A stretch of DNA of 64,000 bases from Alphaproteobacteria bacterium (GTDB lineage: Bacteria; Pseudomonadota; Alphaproteobacteria; SMXP01), in NCBI GenBank assembly GCA_028285305.1, contig JANQPV010000036.1:144560-208559 (forward strand), written 5' to 3'. Both the position numbers and the translations under genes were made by a program. Below, piece after piece: positions 34,674-43,620 of the stretch; positions within the stretch are counted from its first letter, which is position 1; each line of letters begins with the position of its first letter. The notes under the pieces are model-generated. The model made no database searches. It was not told the DNA's origin and saw nothing but the letters and a program-made list of their open reading frames with translations.

Positions 34674-35266
34674 GCCGCCACCTCGCGCGCATCGTCTGCT
34701 TTGATTTGTTTGGGGGAGCGATGAACCAGTGTCGTATTGTGCCAGATCGCGACCGGCACGCCGTCTTGATTGGAGAACGTCATTGCAGATTTAATCCACA
34801 CAGACTTTTCGTCCATTCTCGTAGGTTTCATGAAGACATCTGTCACTTTTTGTTCCGCACGCATCCTGTCCCCTACACGAATGGGTTCCAGAAACTCCCA
34901 TTCGGTACCCATATTAATGCCGCGATCACCGGGCGTCGGCACACCCAACGTAAAGAAGGGCCGCTTCGCTTTCTTATTTTGCGGTGCCCCTTCGATTTTC
35001 CTTTCGCGTTTCGGCCAAGGACCGCCGCTCGCAAAATAGGTCGGCAGCAAGGAAGGGGGCACCACAACCTCTCCATGCGGGCCGACGTCTCTGGCAAACT
35101 CAGGATCAAGGAAAAGCGGGTTGGTGTCGCCAGTCATGTGGCAGTGACGTCGGATTGGATCATACTCCACCGGAAACCGCCCTTCGCTTTGACTCACGAC
35201 TTTGCCGATCCACTCGGATCGAACAGCGTCGATATCGTAGTCGTCAGGGTGAATGCAGTCACTCAT
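34670..35266 (-). CDS. FAS1-like/MaoC-N dehydratase subunit
   Basis: 198 residues. GRFPVEYDPIRRHCHMTGDTNPLFLDPEFARDVGPHGEVVVPPSLLPTYFASG matches the MaoC dehydratase N-terminal (FAS1-like) hot-dog module, and later RPFFTLGVPTPGDRGINMGTEWEFLEPIRVGDRM. It is probably the non-identical partner of the 150-residue subunit, as in heteromeric enoyl-CoA hydratases of steroid side-chain breakdown. ATG 35266 lies 12 bases after the thiolase-type gene. Confidence 0.8.
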   Translation of the reverse strand: MSDCIHPDDYDIDAVRSEWIGKVVSQSEGRFPVEYDPIRRHCHMTGDTNPLFLDPEFARDVGPHGEVVVPPSLLPTYFASGGPWPKRERKIEGAPQNKKAKRPFFTLGVPTPGDRGINMGTEWEFLEPIRVGDRMRAEQKVTDVFMKPTRMDEKSVWIKSAMTFSNQDGVPVAIWHNTTLVHRSPKQIKADDAREVAA

Positions 35267-35278
35267 CAGGTACTTACC

Positions 35279-36754
35279 CTAAATTGCAAAGCGAAACTGT
35301 CCGTCTCGCATTTGAATACGTCGCCCACAGATTTCCTCCGCTTCCATCGTCGCCATATCTTGCGGGTCTTCAGTGTGGGCGATGCTTCGCCTGTTATCAG
35401 GCAGATCCACAATGACGATACCGCGTTTGGGCTCTTTTCTTTCATACATCACGGTGTACCCAGCAACCGTTGCCTGGCCTGAATAGTCCGGCACCACGTC
35501 GCGGCGCCTGGCCGCCTTTTCAACGTCCTCTGTTACATCAATGAACTGATAGCCGTTGGGGCTGGGCTCTCCACCCCAGATAGCAAAACCCTGTTTGGTG
35601 AGTACGCCAGAGACGGTCGTCACCATGCCTCGGCTGCCGGACTTAGAGCGAATGTGTTCCGCCAACTGACCGGTGGCATGAAGAACAAAACTGTTAAACG
35701 GCCCCCCAGCGAACGGCATCGCGCCGGTAAAACTCCAATCAATGTCCCGCGGGATCTCTGCCTCTGCGGCATAGACATCCTGGGCGATGGGGAAACAAGT
35801 GTAGAGCTCCAAGAAGTCAAGCTCTTCCGGTTTCATGTCCGCTGCTCTAAAGGCCGCTCGCCCTGCCAATTCAGCGCCCGGACAGCGATGGAGCTCGTCC
35901 CGCGCGGTCAGATTGATCATGTGATTGGCTTCTGTGAAAACTTGCGAGAACACCCACTTCTCGCGCGGCACACCGAGCCGCTCCGCTTCAGCGACGGAAC
36001 AAAACAGCAAAGCGGACGCTTGGTCGATATTCCACGAACTATTGTGAAGTTTCGTATACGGAAAGGCAAGCATACTGTTTTTTGAACTATGCTCGCGAAT
36101 AAAGTCAGCAGCAAAAGGCTTGTCGTTCCAGCCTTGTGGATTGTCGGCTGCGATTTCGCTGAACCGGCTGTAGAGTTCCGCCATCTGATCACGGCGCTCA
36201 TCGATCGTCTGTCCCTGAGCATGCCGAAAGGCGTTGTCGATAATCGCATAGTACCCGACCGGCATCTGACCGAGACCGCTGTCTTTTTCATAGTCAGGCT
36301 GCATCTCATCATGGGGCTTTAAGACAATATCAGCGAGCTCTGTACTAACTGTATCTTCAAGCTTCACACCTTCAATCTGGGCACGAAGCAGACGATAGCC
36401 GGCCTCCCCGCCCACGACCATGGCCTTACATATCTCTCCGCTAGCGATGGACGTGCACGCATCACTAATAATCGTCTGCTGCGACACACCGGGAAGGGCA
36501 CTGATCGATTTCACAGTACCGGCCCCAATCCCATCGCCGATAAGCTTGCCAGGATTCCTATACCGCCAGCGGCCAACCGGTACGTAGATGTTTTCAAGCT
36601 CCGTCAGCAACTCAGACGCGCCCGCATCGTCACCGGCAGCCGCGGCCGCTTCGATCATGAGCGCAATTGGCTCTTTCGCTTTGGTCGGATCTTCTTCCTT
36701 CTGCTGGATCAGACCGACGCCCACAAGGACAGGAGTGTTTGGGTCGATACTCAT
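35279..36754 (-). CDS. Thiolase/SCP2-thiolase-like protein with C-terminal OB-like tail
   Basis: 491 residues, longer than ordinary thiolases (about 390-400). SDACTSIASGE holds the probable nucleophile Cys100; later TEANHMINL, PFAGGPFNSFVLHATGQLAEHIRSK (His/GG region) and a SCP2-thiolase-like SGVLTKQGFAIWGGEPSPNG. Residues of about 400-491 (GQATVAGYTVMYERKEPKRGIVIVDL...) look like a DUF35-type OB fold. In cholesterol catabolism Ltp2 thiolase-like retro-aldolases work with separate DUF35 proteins; here both parts are apparently in one chain. Could be a beta-ketothiolase or a retro-aldol lyase; overlaps the Rieske gene (ATGA). Confidence 0.82.
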   Translation of the reverse strand: MSIDPNTPVLVGVGLIQQKEEDPTKAKEPIALMIEAAAAAGDDAGASELLTELENIYVPVGRWRYRNPGKLIGDGIGAGTVKSISALPGVSQQTIISDACTSIASGEICKAMVVGGEAGYRLLRAQIEGVKLEDTVSTELADIVLKPHDEMQPDYEKDSGLGQMPVGYYAIIDNAFRHAQGQTIDERRDQMAELYSRFSEIAADNPQGWNDKPFAADFIREHSSKNSMLAFPYTKLHNSSWNIDQASALLFCSVAEAERLGVPREKWVFSQVFTEANHMINLTARDELHRCPGAELAGRAAFRAADMKPEELDFLELYTCFPIAQDVYAAEAEIPRDIDWSFTGAMPFAGGPFNSFVLHATGQLAEHIRSKSGSRGMVTTVSGVLTKQGFAIWGGEPSPNGYQFIDVTEDVEKAARRRDVVPDYSGQATVAGYTVMYERKEPKRGIVIVDLPDNRRSIAHTEDPQDMATMEAEEICGRRIQMRDGQFRFAI

Positions 36755-38142
36755 CTGTTCTGGCCGGCCTCCAGATATTTATCGAGCGTTTTATGGAAAT
36801 GCCGTATACGAATTTCCTGGTAATTACCAAGAGTCACACCTTCCCTCGCCGCCTTCAGACCCTTCTGAATGCGGTGGAGATTTCCCATGTCTTGCTCGAA
36901 CACCGGAGAGATCTGATTGAGTTCCGGCGCATCGGTAAAGGGATCGTCAGGACCCAGTTCCCGCCGCGTCACAGGCTCGGGCCGCGGCCCCTCATCGGGT
37001 ACTGGGTGAAGCAGCTGCGCTTCCATAAGGCACTTGTCGGGGTCATTGCCAAACGGACGGAATCGGTAAACGAGAGGCAAAGAAGGCGCAAGCCACGGAC
37101 AGAAATTTGGAAAGACAAAATACTGTGTGGAATCGACAATCTCTGTAATCGTTAAGTGGGACAAATCGGCCTTGTAGACCTCTTTCATCTGCGCCTTCAA
37201 AAGCTCGGCAAGGGCGTGGCGTGCAGTGGGCGCATCAGGCAAGTCCATCCCCTCCGCCCGCGCCTCGGTCCCCACACCATAGACAAGCATCGAGGTGATA
37301 TCTTCATCGCTGGGCGGATTATCCATGTGCGGACTGGGGATTCCCGACCAAGTGAGAAGACGACTGATATTATCTCCCCAAACATCGTATTTGGTGTTGG
37401 AGTCGCCGGTAAAGGGAAGCGCTTGTGGGTGGGTTTGAACCACATGATAGGCCTCTAGAAAAGCCTCCAGAGCCACTTTCCAATTGCAATTCAACTGGCG
37501 TTGTACATTGGCCGTGAGATAGCGGTCTTCCAAAGGCCAACGCTCAAAGTGAGACGGCAGAACCCCCAAATAATTCTCTAAACTTTCCGCACTTGGATCA
37601 AGATTGATGAAGACATAGCCTCCCCACGTGTCCACTTGAACCGAGGAAAGCCGGTAGCCCTCATCCGTCACTTCGGGAAAATCCCATCGGCACGGGATGG
37701 ACTGCAACGTGCCATCAATCTCCCACGTCCAACCATGAAAGGGGCACCGGAACTGACTGACGTTTCCGCGCGCACCGGATTCTCTCAATTGAGTGCCCCG
37801 ATGCCGGCAAGCGTTCAGAAACGCATCGAACTTATCTTCCTGACTCCGTACGACAATCACGGAGATATCGCCCACTTCGTAGACGAGGTAGTCACCCACC
37901 TTTGGGATCTCTTCCTCTCGGCACGCCATCTGCCAGACCTTAGTCCACATATATTTCATCTCGAGATCGTGAAATTCGCGCGACGTATAGCGCTCGGGCG
38001 CGAGCGTTTGATTTCCTAAAGACTCGTACGACTCTTCGGTAATAAAGCTTGGTGGATTGTCGCCGTCTTGGCTGAAGATGTCTTCTGCAGTCGGACCAAT
38101 ACTGCGCGCGCCTTGTTTCTCAATGGGTTTCACGTCGGACAT
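36751..38142 (-). CDS. Rieske non-heme iron oxygenase, large subunit
   Basis: 463 residues from ATG 38142 (GGAGGTCGAG ahead); the frame upstream to 38253 is not needed. [2Fe-2S] Rieske ligands in CRHRGTQL (Cys112, His114) and CPFHGW (Cys133, His136). The mononuclear iron site appears in NCNWKVALEAFLEAYHVVQTHPQ. This is the alpha-subunit architecture of ring-hydroxylating or C-H-hydroxylating oxygenases. No small subunit, ferredoxin or reductase is seen nearby, so it needs shared electron carriers and may be a homotrimeric type. First gene of the operon, with paired GTATG operators before it. Confidence 0.9.
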   Translation of the reverse strand: MSDVKPIEKQGARSIGPTAEDIFSQDGDNPPSFITEESYESLGNQTLAPERYTSREFHDLEMKYMWTKVWQMACREEEIPKVGDYLVYEVGDISVIVVRSQEDKFDAFLNACRHRGTQLRESGARGNVSQFRCPFHGWTWEIDGTLQSIPCRWDFPEVTDEGYRLSSVQVDTWGGYVFINLDPSAESLENYLGVLPSHFERWPLEDRYLTANVQRQLNCNWKVALEAFLEAYHVVQTHPQALPFTGDSNTKYDVWGDNISRLLTWSGIPSPHMDNPPSDEDITSMLVYGVGTEARAEGMDLPDAPTARHALAELLKAQMKEVYKADLSHLTITEIVDSTQYFVFPNFCPWLAPSLPLVYRFRPFGNDPDKCLMEAQLLHPVPDEGPRPEPVTRRELGPDDPFTDAPELNQISPVFEQDMGNLHRIQKGLKAAREGVTLGNYQEIRIRHFHKTLDKYLEAGQNR

Positions 38143-38191
38143 TTCTCGACCTCCGAAGCGGGGTTTCGATGACAACAGATTTTTTGATATA

Positions 38192-38236
38192 GTATGGTTG
38201 CATACCATGTCAATCTGTTTTAGTATGCTTCCATAC
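38192..38236. promoter_or_regulatory. Paired GTATG-N4-CATAC operators between Rieske operon and plus-strand unit
   Basis: GTATGGTTGCATAC (38192-38205) and GTATGCTTCCATAC (38223-38236) share both half-sites but differ in the central four bases; centres are 31 bases apart (three helical turns). They lie in the only promoter region between the divergent Rieske operon (minus) and the third seven-TM gene (plus). A dimeric regulator, perhaps the operon's MarR protein, is the likely ligand. Confidence 0.6.
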
Positions 38237-38299
38237 CTAATGTACGCTACCAAGACCGAGGGTCACTTTCCAGAAATCAATTGGTCCCGAAGAGGAAAA

Positions 38300-39040
38300 A
38301 TGTACGATCCCCAAGAAGCCCTTGCCGCGCTCGACACGAACATCGTTCCGATTGCGGCCGCTTTTGCCGTGGTTATCATTGCGGTCTTCGTCTACTGGCT
38401 CACCGCTTGGAGGCAGACGCGCATTCACGGTCTGTACTGCGTGCCCTTCGTGGGGATATCGGTCTTTTTCTGGCACGACCTGTCATTCGTTCTGCAATAC
38501 GACAAATGGTTCAATGTCTATGATCACTGGTGGCTAAAGGTTTGGTGGGTTGGCCTCGTTGCCTGCATTCCGTTCGAATCTCTGTTTCTCTACCACGTCA
38601 TAAAATACGGCCAAAAGGACGTACTCCCGGGTCTGACAAGAACTCAGTTCATCACCGGTGTGCTGCTTGCCCATTGCGCCATTGGCGCGCTCTTCTTCTT
38701 CTTCAAGTTCCTCCTCCAAGACGAACTCTACTTTGTCACTTTCGTCATCACGGCCATGTGGTCGGTCCCGTTCCATACCGGCGTCATGGTGATGCGCGGC
38801 AACACCAAGACCCAGTCTGTGGTGATGGAATTGTCGACCATCGTGATGGTTGTTTGTCTCAGTTACGCGTTCTCGCACGTGGCCGGGATATTTCACTCGC
38901 CGCTCTATTTCCTCGGTGTCGGGACATATATCTTGTGGTCGCTCGCCAATGTCTGGCTGATCTTGAATTTTCCAAAGGCGCTTGAAAAGGGCGGCGAGAC
39001 TTCGGCGATCGGTAGATCCACCGACCCCTATCCCGCTTAG
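38300..39040 (+). CDS. Seven-TM membrane protein, paralog C
   Basis: 246 residues from ATG 38300 (MYDPQEALAALDTNIV), preceded by AAGAGGAAAA; the longer open frame upstream is not needed. Signature HDLSFVLQYDKWFNVYDHWW, GLVACIPFESLFLYHVIKYGQKD, QDELYFVTF, PFHTGVMVMRG and HSPLYFLG align with A and B. The start regions of A and C (YDPxxAL..xD) also match, which supports the starts. It opens the plus-strand transcription unit. Its C-terminal tail (ALEKGGETSAIG...) is specific to C. Confidence 0.72.
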   Translation: MYDPQEALAALDTNIVPIAAAFAVVIIAVFVYWLTAWRQTRIHGLYCVPFVGISVFFWHDLSFVLQYDKWFNVYDHWWLKVWWVGLVACIPFESLFLYHVIKYGQKDVLPGLTRTQFITGVLLAHCAIGALFFFFKFLLQDELYFVTFVITAMWSVPFHTGVMVMRGNTKTQSVVMELSTIVMVVCLSYAFSHVAGIFHSPLYFLGVGTYILWSLANVWLILNFPKALEKGGETSAIGRSTDPYPA

Positions 39041-39097
39041 AATACGACTGTAACGTATGCGAACGAAACGATGAAACAACAAAAAGAGGATGCAGTT

Positions 39098-39502
39098 ATG
39101 TCTGAGTCTGCCAACAAACAGATCGCTCGTGCCTTCATGAACGCCCTTTCGACTGGAGACGTGGAGGCGATGTCGGGAATTATCTCCCAAGACATTGAGG
39201 CGGTCGCAACCGGCACATCCGTCTTATCCGCCAATCGCAATTATGATGCGGTGTTGGAAGCCGTTGCTGGCCTTAAACAGGCAACGAAAGACGGCATTGC
39301 TATCGAGATCTTAAGTCTGACGGAAGAGGACGGCCGCGTTGTCTGCGAGTGGAAGGGCTCCTCCGAACTCGTGACGGGCACCCCATACAACAACGAGTAC
39401 GTCTTTATTTTCCAGATCGAGGACGGAAAAGTCCGTCGGATGACGGAGTATATGGACACCAAACTCGCCGATGAAGTGATGGGGCCGATTTTGGCGGGAT
39501 GA
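39098..39502 (+). CDS. NTF2-like/SnoaL-fold small protein
   Basis: 134 residues from ATG 39098 (AGAGGA eight bases before it); an ATG at 39071 is possible. SESANKQIARAFMNALSTGDVEAMSGIISQDIEAVATGTS and FIFQIEDGKVRRMTEYMDTKLADEV are the typical helix/cone layout of the SnoaL/ketosteroid-isomerase-like superfamily. Could be a small isomerase/cyclase-like or hydrolase; sits between the third seven-TM gene and a P450 gene. Catalytic residue identity is not clear by eye. Confidence 0.75.
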   Translation: MSESANKQIARAFMNALSTGDVEAMSGIISQDIEAVATGTSVLSANRNYDAVLEAVAGLKQATKDGIAIEILSLTEEDGRVVCEWKGSSELVTGTPYNNEYVFIFQIEDGKVRRMTEYMDTKLADEVMGPILAG

Positions 39503-39532
39503 ACTTGAGCAGAATTTGGGAAGGATATTTCC

Positions 39533-40756
39533 ATGACTGAAAAATCTCTAATGGATCAAGACATCCAGGAATGTCCGTGGGCGTTCTATAAGGAAATGAG
39601 GGACGAAGCCCCGATCTACATGGACCCTCAACTCGGGTGCGCCGTCATTAGTCGCTATGAAGATGTGGTCCAGGCCCTGCGGTCCCCTGAGATTTTTTCG
39701 ACAAAACATGCCTTTCCCAAGTTTACGAACGAGGCTGTTCGAAAAATCTACGACGAAAAAGGACATGGCGAGATGATTGCCGTGCTGGTTCAAGATGATC
39801 CGCCGGAACACACGCGCTTTCGCTCGCTCGTGAACCTGGCCTTCACCGCAGAGAGGGTTCAAAAAATGGAACCCTACATCGAGGACATCACGAACTCTCT
39901 CATCGATGGGTTTATTGACAAAGGGGAAGTCGATATCCTCAGAGAGTTCTGCATGCCGTTGCCCTTGACCGTCATCGCCGATCAAATCGGTGTTTCACGC
40001 GATGACATTTGGAAACTGCGCGAATGGACCAATGCCGGCGTCGCCGCGACGGTCGATTTGATGGCCTCGGAGGAAGAGCAAATTGCGCTCGCCGAAAAGA
40101 TCGTCGAGTTTCAGCTTTACTTCGCCGACCGCATTGAGGAGCGCCGGACAAACCCTCAAGACGACATGATCACGGATTTGATTCAGGCCGAGATCGAGGG
40201 GGAGCGCTCGCTCAATCTGCCCGAACTTCTTGCCGTTATCCAGCAACTGTTGGTGGGCGGCAACGAAACGACAACGAACGGTCTGGCTGCCGGAATCATG
40301 CAACTGATCAAAAACCCTGACCAGGCCGAGGCGTTGAGGGCTGACCCCTCTCTGTACACGAAGTTACCGGAGGAAGTGTTGCGCATCGAATCACCCGTGC
40401 AAGGACTTTTCCGAATGACCATGGAAGATGTGGAGATCGGCGGAACGACTCTACCTAAGGGAACGCTGTGCCAGGTGCGCTTTGGTTCCGCCAATCATGA
40501 CGACCGCCGGTTCGAATGTCCCGAACAGTTCGACATTGAGCGTAAGGCGGCAGGAAAACACCTGGCGTTTGGTTCGGGCATTCATTTGTGCATTGGCAAA
40601 ATGCTGGCGCGCCGGGAGATGACGGTTGGGCTCCGAGCCATCAACGAACGACTCAAAAACTTAAGGCTCACGGTTCCGGAGGACGAGCTAAGCTACGTGC
40701 CGAGCGTCGCCATGCGCGGTTACACCAGACTGCCGGTATCATTTGAAAGGCGTTAG
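39533..40756 (+). CDS. Cytochrome P450 (bacterial class I, soluble)
   Basis: 407 residues; 30 bases after the NTF2-like gene. I-helix LLVGGNETTTNG, ExxR in EEVLRIESPVQGL, heme loop LAFGSGIHLCIGKMLARREM with Cys353, the classical FxxGxxxCxG. Helix K' to heme region RFGSANHDDRRFECPEQFDIER resembles terpenoid-hydroxylating P450s such as P450cam/lin relatives (family placement not established). Electron partners are not encoded nearby. Co-directional with SDR gene downstream. Confidence 0.9.
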   Translation: MTEKSLMDQDIQECPWAFYKEMRDEAPIYMDPQLGCAVISRYEDVVQALRSPEIFSTKHAFPKFTNEAVRKIYDEKGHGEMIAVLVQDDPPEHTRFRSLVNLAFTAERVQKMEPYIEDITNSLIDGFIDKGEVDILREFCMPLPLTVIADQIGVSRDDIWKLREWTNAGVAATVDLMASEEEQIALAEKIVEFQLYFADRIEERRTNPQDDMITDLIQAEIEGERSLNLPELLAVIQQLLVGGNETTTNGLAAGIMQLIKNPDQAEALRADPSLYTKLPEEVLRIESPVQGLFRMTMEDVEIGGTTLPKGTLCQVRFGSANHDDRRFECPEQFDIERKAAGKHLAFGSGIHLCIGKMLARREMTVGLRAINERLKNLRLTVPEDELSYVPSVAMRGYTRLPVSFERR

Positions 40757-40787
40757 GCCCACGAAAGTCGAACAAGGAGATCGTTGA

Positions 40788-41585
40788 ATGAGCAGGTTTG
40801 AAGGCAAAGTAGCAATCGTAACGGGAGGTGCCAGCGGGATAGGTCGGGCGACAGCTCAGCTACTCGCCGAGCAAGGGGCCAAGGTCGTCATTTCAGACAT
40901 TAGTGATGCAGACGGAGAAACGTTGGCCGATACGCTGGGAACGCGAGACGACGTGGTTTATCAGCATTGCGACGTTAGCAACGCTGACGAAGTCAACGCA
41001 TTAGTTGATCGAGCTATTGACGCTTTTGGCCGCCTAGATATTTTGTGCAACAACGCTGGGGTGGTTTCGATTGGGCAAGAAGCTCCCGACTTCTCTGCCG
41101 AAGATTGGGAGAAGGTCATCGCAATAAATTTGAATTCAGTCTTTTATGCAGCGAAAGCCGCGATCCCAAAGATGAAAGAAGGTGGCGGTGGCGCCATCGT
41201 CAACACAGGCTCCACTTCAGGGCTATTTGCTGACGCCGGCGGAAATGCATACAATGCGACCAAGGCGGCCGTTATCAACTTTACACGCACTTTGGCAATT
41301 GATCATGGCAAAGATAATATCCGCGCAAATGCTGTATGCCCCGGTCCCACTTTGACGCCTATGACCGAGGACGTGTTGTCCACCGACGAAATGAAAAAAA
41401 TCTGGTTTCCCCTGCTCCCCCTAAGGCGGTACGGCACGGCACAAGATTTGGCGAAAGCAATCGCATTCCTAGCTTCTGACGAAGCGTCCTTCATTACAGG
41501 ACACGCGCTCGTGGTTGACGGTGGCATTACATGCCAAACGGGCCACCCCAATCTTATGAACTTTACCGAGGGTCTTGATGGCTAA
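40788..41585 (+). CDS. Short-chain dehydrogenase/reductase
   Basis: 265 residues. Cofactor motif VTGGASGIGRATA, NNAG, catalytic Ser in NTGSTSGLFADAGGNAYNATKAAVINF (Ser-Tyr-x-x-x-Lys). Classical SDR, probably NAD(H)-dependent since Asp in SDISDADGE follows the second beta strand. Located 31 bases after the P450 gene, it is well placed to oxidise the alcohol made by that enzyme. Confidence 0.93.
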   Translation: MSRFEGKVAIVTGGASGIGRATAQLLAEQGAKVVISDISDADGETLADTLGTRDDVVYQHCDVSNADEVNALVDRAIDAFGRLDILCNNAGVVSIGQEAPDFSAEDWEKVIAINLNSVFYAAKAAIPKMKEGGGGAIVNTGSTSGLFADAGGNAYNATKAAVINFTRTLAIDHGKDNIRANAVCPGPTLTPMTEDVLSTDEMKKIWFPLLPLRRYGTAQDLAKAIAFLASDEASFITGHALVVDGGITCQTGHPNLMNFTEGLDG

Positions 41586-41698
41586 CAACCGAAATTCGCA
41601 CGCAGCCGCGATGTTGCGCCCAACTGGATAGTCTGTCCCATCGCATCGCGCGGAAGGCCCGCAAAGATACAAATCTGGATAGGAAGGAGCCATTCACC

Positions 41699-42097
41699 AT
41701 GCTGCACAAAAACATCACTATGGGGATCTGTTACTTCTTTTTCGTCATCGCTTTGATCACGGGCAGCCTCGGCTTGGTCCTGGGGCTGGGGCTCGTGCCC
41801 GATTCGCAAGCCATTGAAGCATCGAGTGACAATGAGTTCAGGTTCTTCAGTGCGTTTTGGTTGGGGTACGGTCTGTTTTGTTTCTGGGTCGCTCGGGATC
41901 TGTCCTCCAGAGGTCAGTTCATACCATTCCTGGCGCTTGTAATGTTTGTTGGCGGTGTGGGCCGCTGCCTATCCTACCTGCTCGTGGGCCCTCCAGTTCC
42001 CCTCTATTCGGTCGGCGCCCTCATAGAACTCGCGGTCCCTATCCTTTGGTACTTTTCGCACCGGCAACTTCCCAGTTCAGCGAATACTGCCGCTTAG
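41699..42097 (+). CDS. DUF4345-family membrane protein
   Basis: 132 residues, four TM helices, with AAGGAG before the ATG. RFFSAFWLGYGLFCFWVARDL and FVGGVGRCLSYLLVGPP are motifs of the DUF4345 family; no function is known to me. Plus-strand unit between the SDR gene and the GPH transporter gene. Confidence 0.72.
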   Translation: MLHKNITMGICYFFFVIALITGSLGLVLGLGLVPDSQAIEASSDNEFRFFSAFWLGYGLFCFWVARDLSSRGQFIPFLALVMFVGGVGRCLSYLLVGPPVPLYSVGALIELAVPILWYFSHRQLPSSANTAA

Positions 42098-42276
42098 TCC
42101 CCGTCAAACTGAGAGGCGTTCGAAGATCCCGAGGCCTCTGAATATCCGACAAATCACAAACGTGATATTGCGACTCAACCGCCTATGCAGGTTTTGGCCG
42201 CGGGTTCAAAGAACGAACTTCGTCGCCTATAAGGACGTATGAAGAATGAACGAAGCCAATTCGGTAGGGCATAACC

Positions 42277-43620
42277 GTGTCCGATCATGAACGCACCAAG
42301 ATCCCGGTGTTACTCGCCTATGGGAACTTAGCCCTACCGATCGCTTTTCTAGGATACCCGTTGGGTCTCTTTCTTCATCCCTATTACGCAAAAGAACTCG
42401 GATTGGGCCTTGCGGCAATCAGTACCGTGTTGCTTGCAACACGGATCTTCGACTTCATTACCGATCCACTTATAGGATGGGTCAGCGACCATACACGTTC
42501 GCGATTTGGCAGGCGGCGCCCCTTCCTCGTGTTGGGAACGCCTATCACAATGCTTGGCGTTTGGATGTTGTTCTTCCCTCAACCGCCTGTAGACATTTGG
42601 TACATGCTGATTTGGAACAGCGTGATGTATTTCGGCTGGACCATGATGGTCCTTCCGTGGGGGGCGTGGGGCGGAGAGCTGAGTGAAAACTATATGGAGC
42701 GCTCTCGGATTATGAGCGTGAGGCAGGTTTTCACTATTTTTGGGCTAATTGGATCAGCAGGCGTTATATGGCTCGCCCAAGAACACTTCGGCCGGGAAAC
42801 GCCAGGAGAAGTTCTAGATCTATTGGGCACGATCGTGTTGGTTTCATTGCCGCTTTGCGTGATGCTGCTTGTCCTCGGCGTACCGGAATCCAAGCGCCAC
42901 ATTCCGTCTGCGTCGCTTTCCGTTGCCAGAAGCCTGCGGAGCTTATTCAAAGTGGGCCCGTTTCGCCGGATCATCTATATGGCCCTGGCCATCGTTGTGG
43001 GTGAAGCGTCTCGTCATGCTGTTGCATACTTTTTTATCCAGGATGTACTCGAAGCCGGACATCGGATCGGCGCGGCATATACGGCCTATTTCACGTTCGG
43101 TGTCCTTGCGATTCCGTTCTGGCAGTGGATGGCTAAGAGATATGGCAAGCATCGCGCGCTCGCCGTTGCAATGCTTAACGGCGCCGTCACATCCATTGGC
43201 GCCGTCGCACTCGGCCCCGGAGACTTCAACATCTTCCTCGTGCTGTTCATCATCAAAGGACTCAGTTTCGGTGCGTTTGCCTATTTGCCTCTAGCGATGA
43301 TTGCTGATGTCGTTGACGTGGATCGTGCGATGCATCGACAAGAACGGGCGGGAATGTTTTTTGCCTTCCAAGCAGCCGTGGACAAGATTGGCATGGCTGT
43401 GGGGCTGTTCATCGCATTACAATTGCTTAATCTGTCGGGGTATGATCCACAGGGTATCAACACGACTAGCTTCGGAGAAATTGCCTTACGTATAGAGTAC
43501 GCCTTATTGCCCGGCCTGTTCTTTGTATTGGCCACCGCAATCATCTGGAACTATCCGCTCACGGAGACTCGGCATACAGCACTTGTAGAAAGGTTAAGGA
43601 GGAGGGAAGCCGTTGCCTGA
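42277..43620 (+). CDS. MFS GPH-type symporter
   Basis: 447 residues from GTG 42277 (only a weak AGGG-like site upstream). Twelve TM helices; STVLLATRIFDFITDPLIGWVSDHTRSRFGRRRPFLVLG has the GPH family signature (Asp in TM2, D-x-x-x-SRFGRRR loop), and the second half repeats a homologous pattern. Second member of the family in the window (other at 24307-25770). Likely imports the substrate of the P450/SDR enzymes. Confidence 0.82.
   Translation: MSDHERTKIPVLLAYGNLALPIAFLGYPLGLFLHPYYAKELGLGLAAISTVLLATRIFDFITDPLIGWVSDHTRSRFGRRRPFLVLGTPITMLGVWMLFFPQPPVDIWYMLIWNSVMYFGWTMMVLPWGAWGGELSENYMERSRIMSVRQVFTIFGLIGSAGVIWLAQEHFGRETPGEVLDLLGTIVLVSLPLCVMLLVLGVPESKRHIPSASLSVARSLRSLFKVGPFRRIIYMALAIVVGEASRHAVAYFFIQDVLEAGHRIGAAYTAYFTFGVLAIPFWQWMAKRYGKHRALAVAMLNGAVTSIGAVALGPGDFNIFLVLFIIKGLSFGAFAYLPLAMIADVVDVDRAMHRQERAGMFFAFQAAVDKIGMAVGLFIALQLLNLSGYDPQGINTTSFGEIALRIEYALLPGLFFVLATAIIWNYPLTETRHTALVERLRRREAVA

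Noticed and set aside
30166..39040. Seven-TM proteins as microbial rhodopsins
   Set aside because: No Lys within the last helix and no typical proton-carrier pattern; conserved residues cluster elsewhere.
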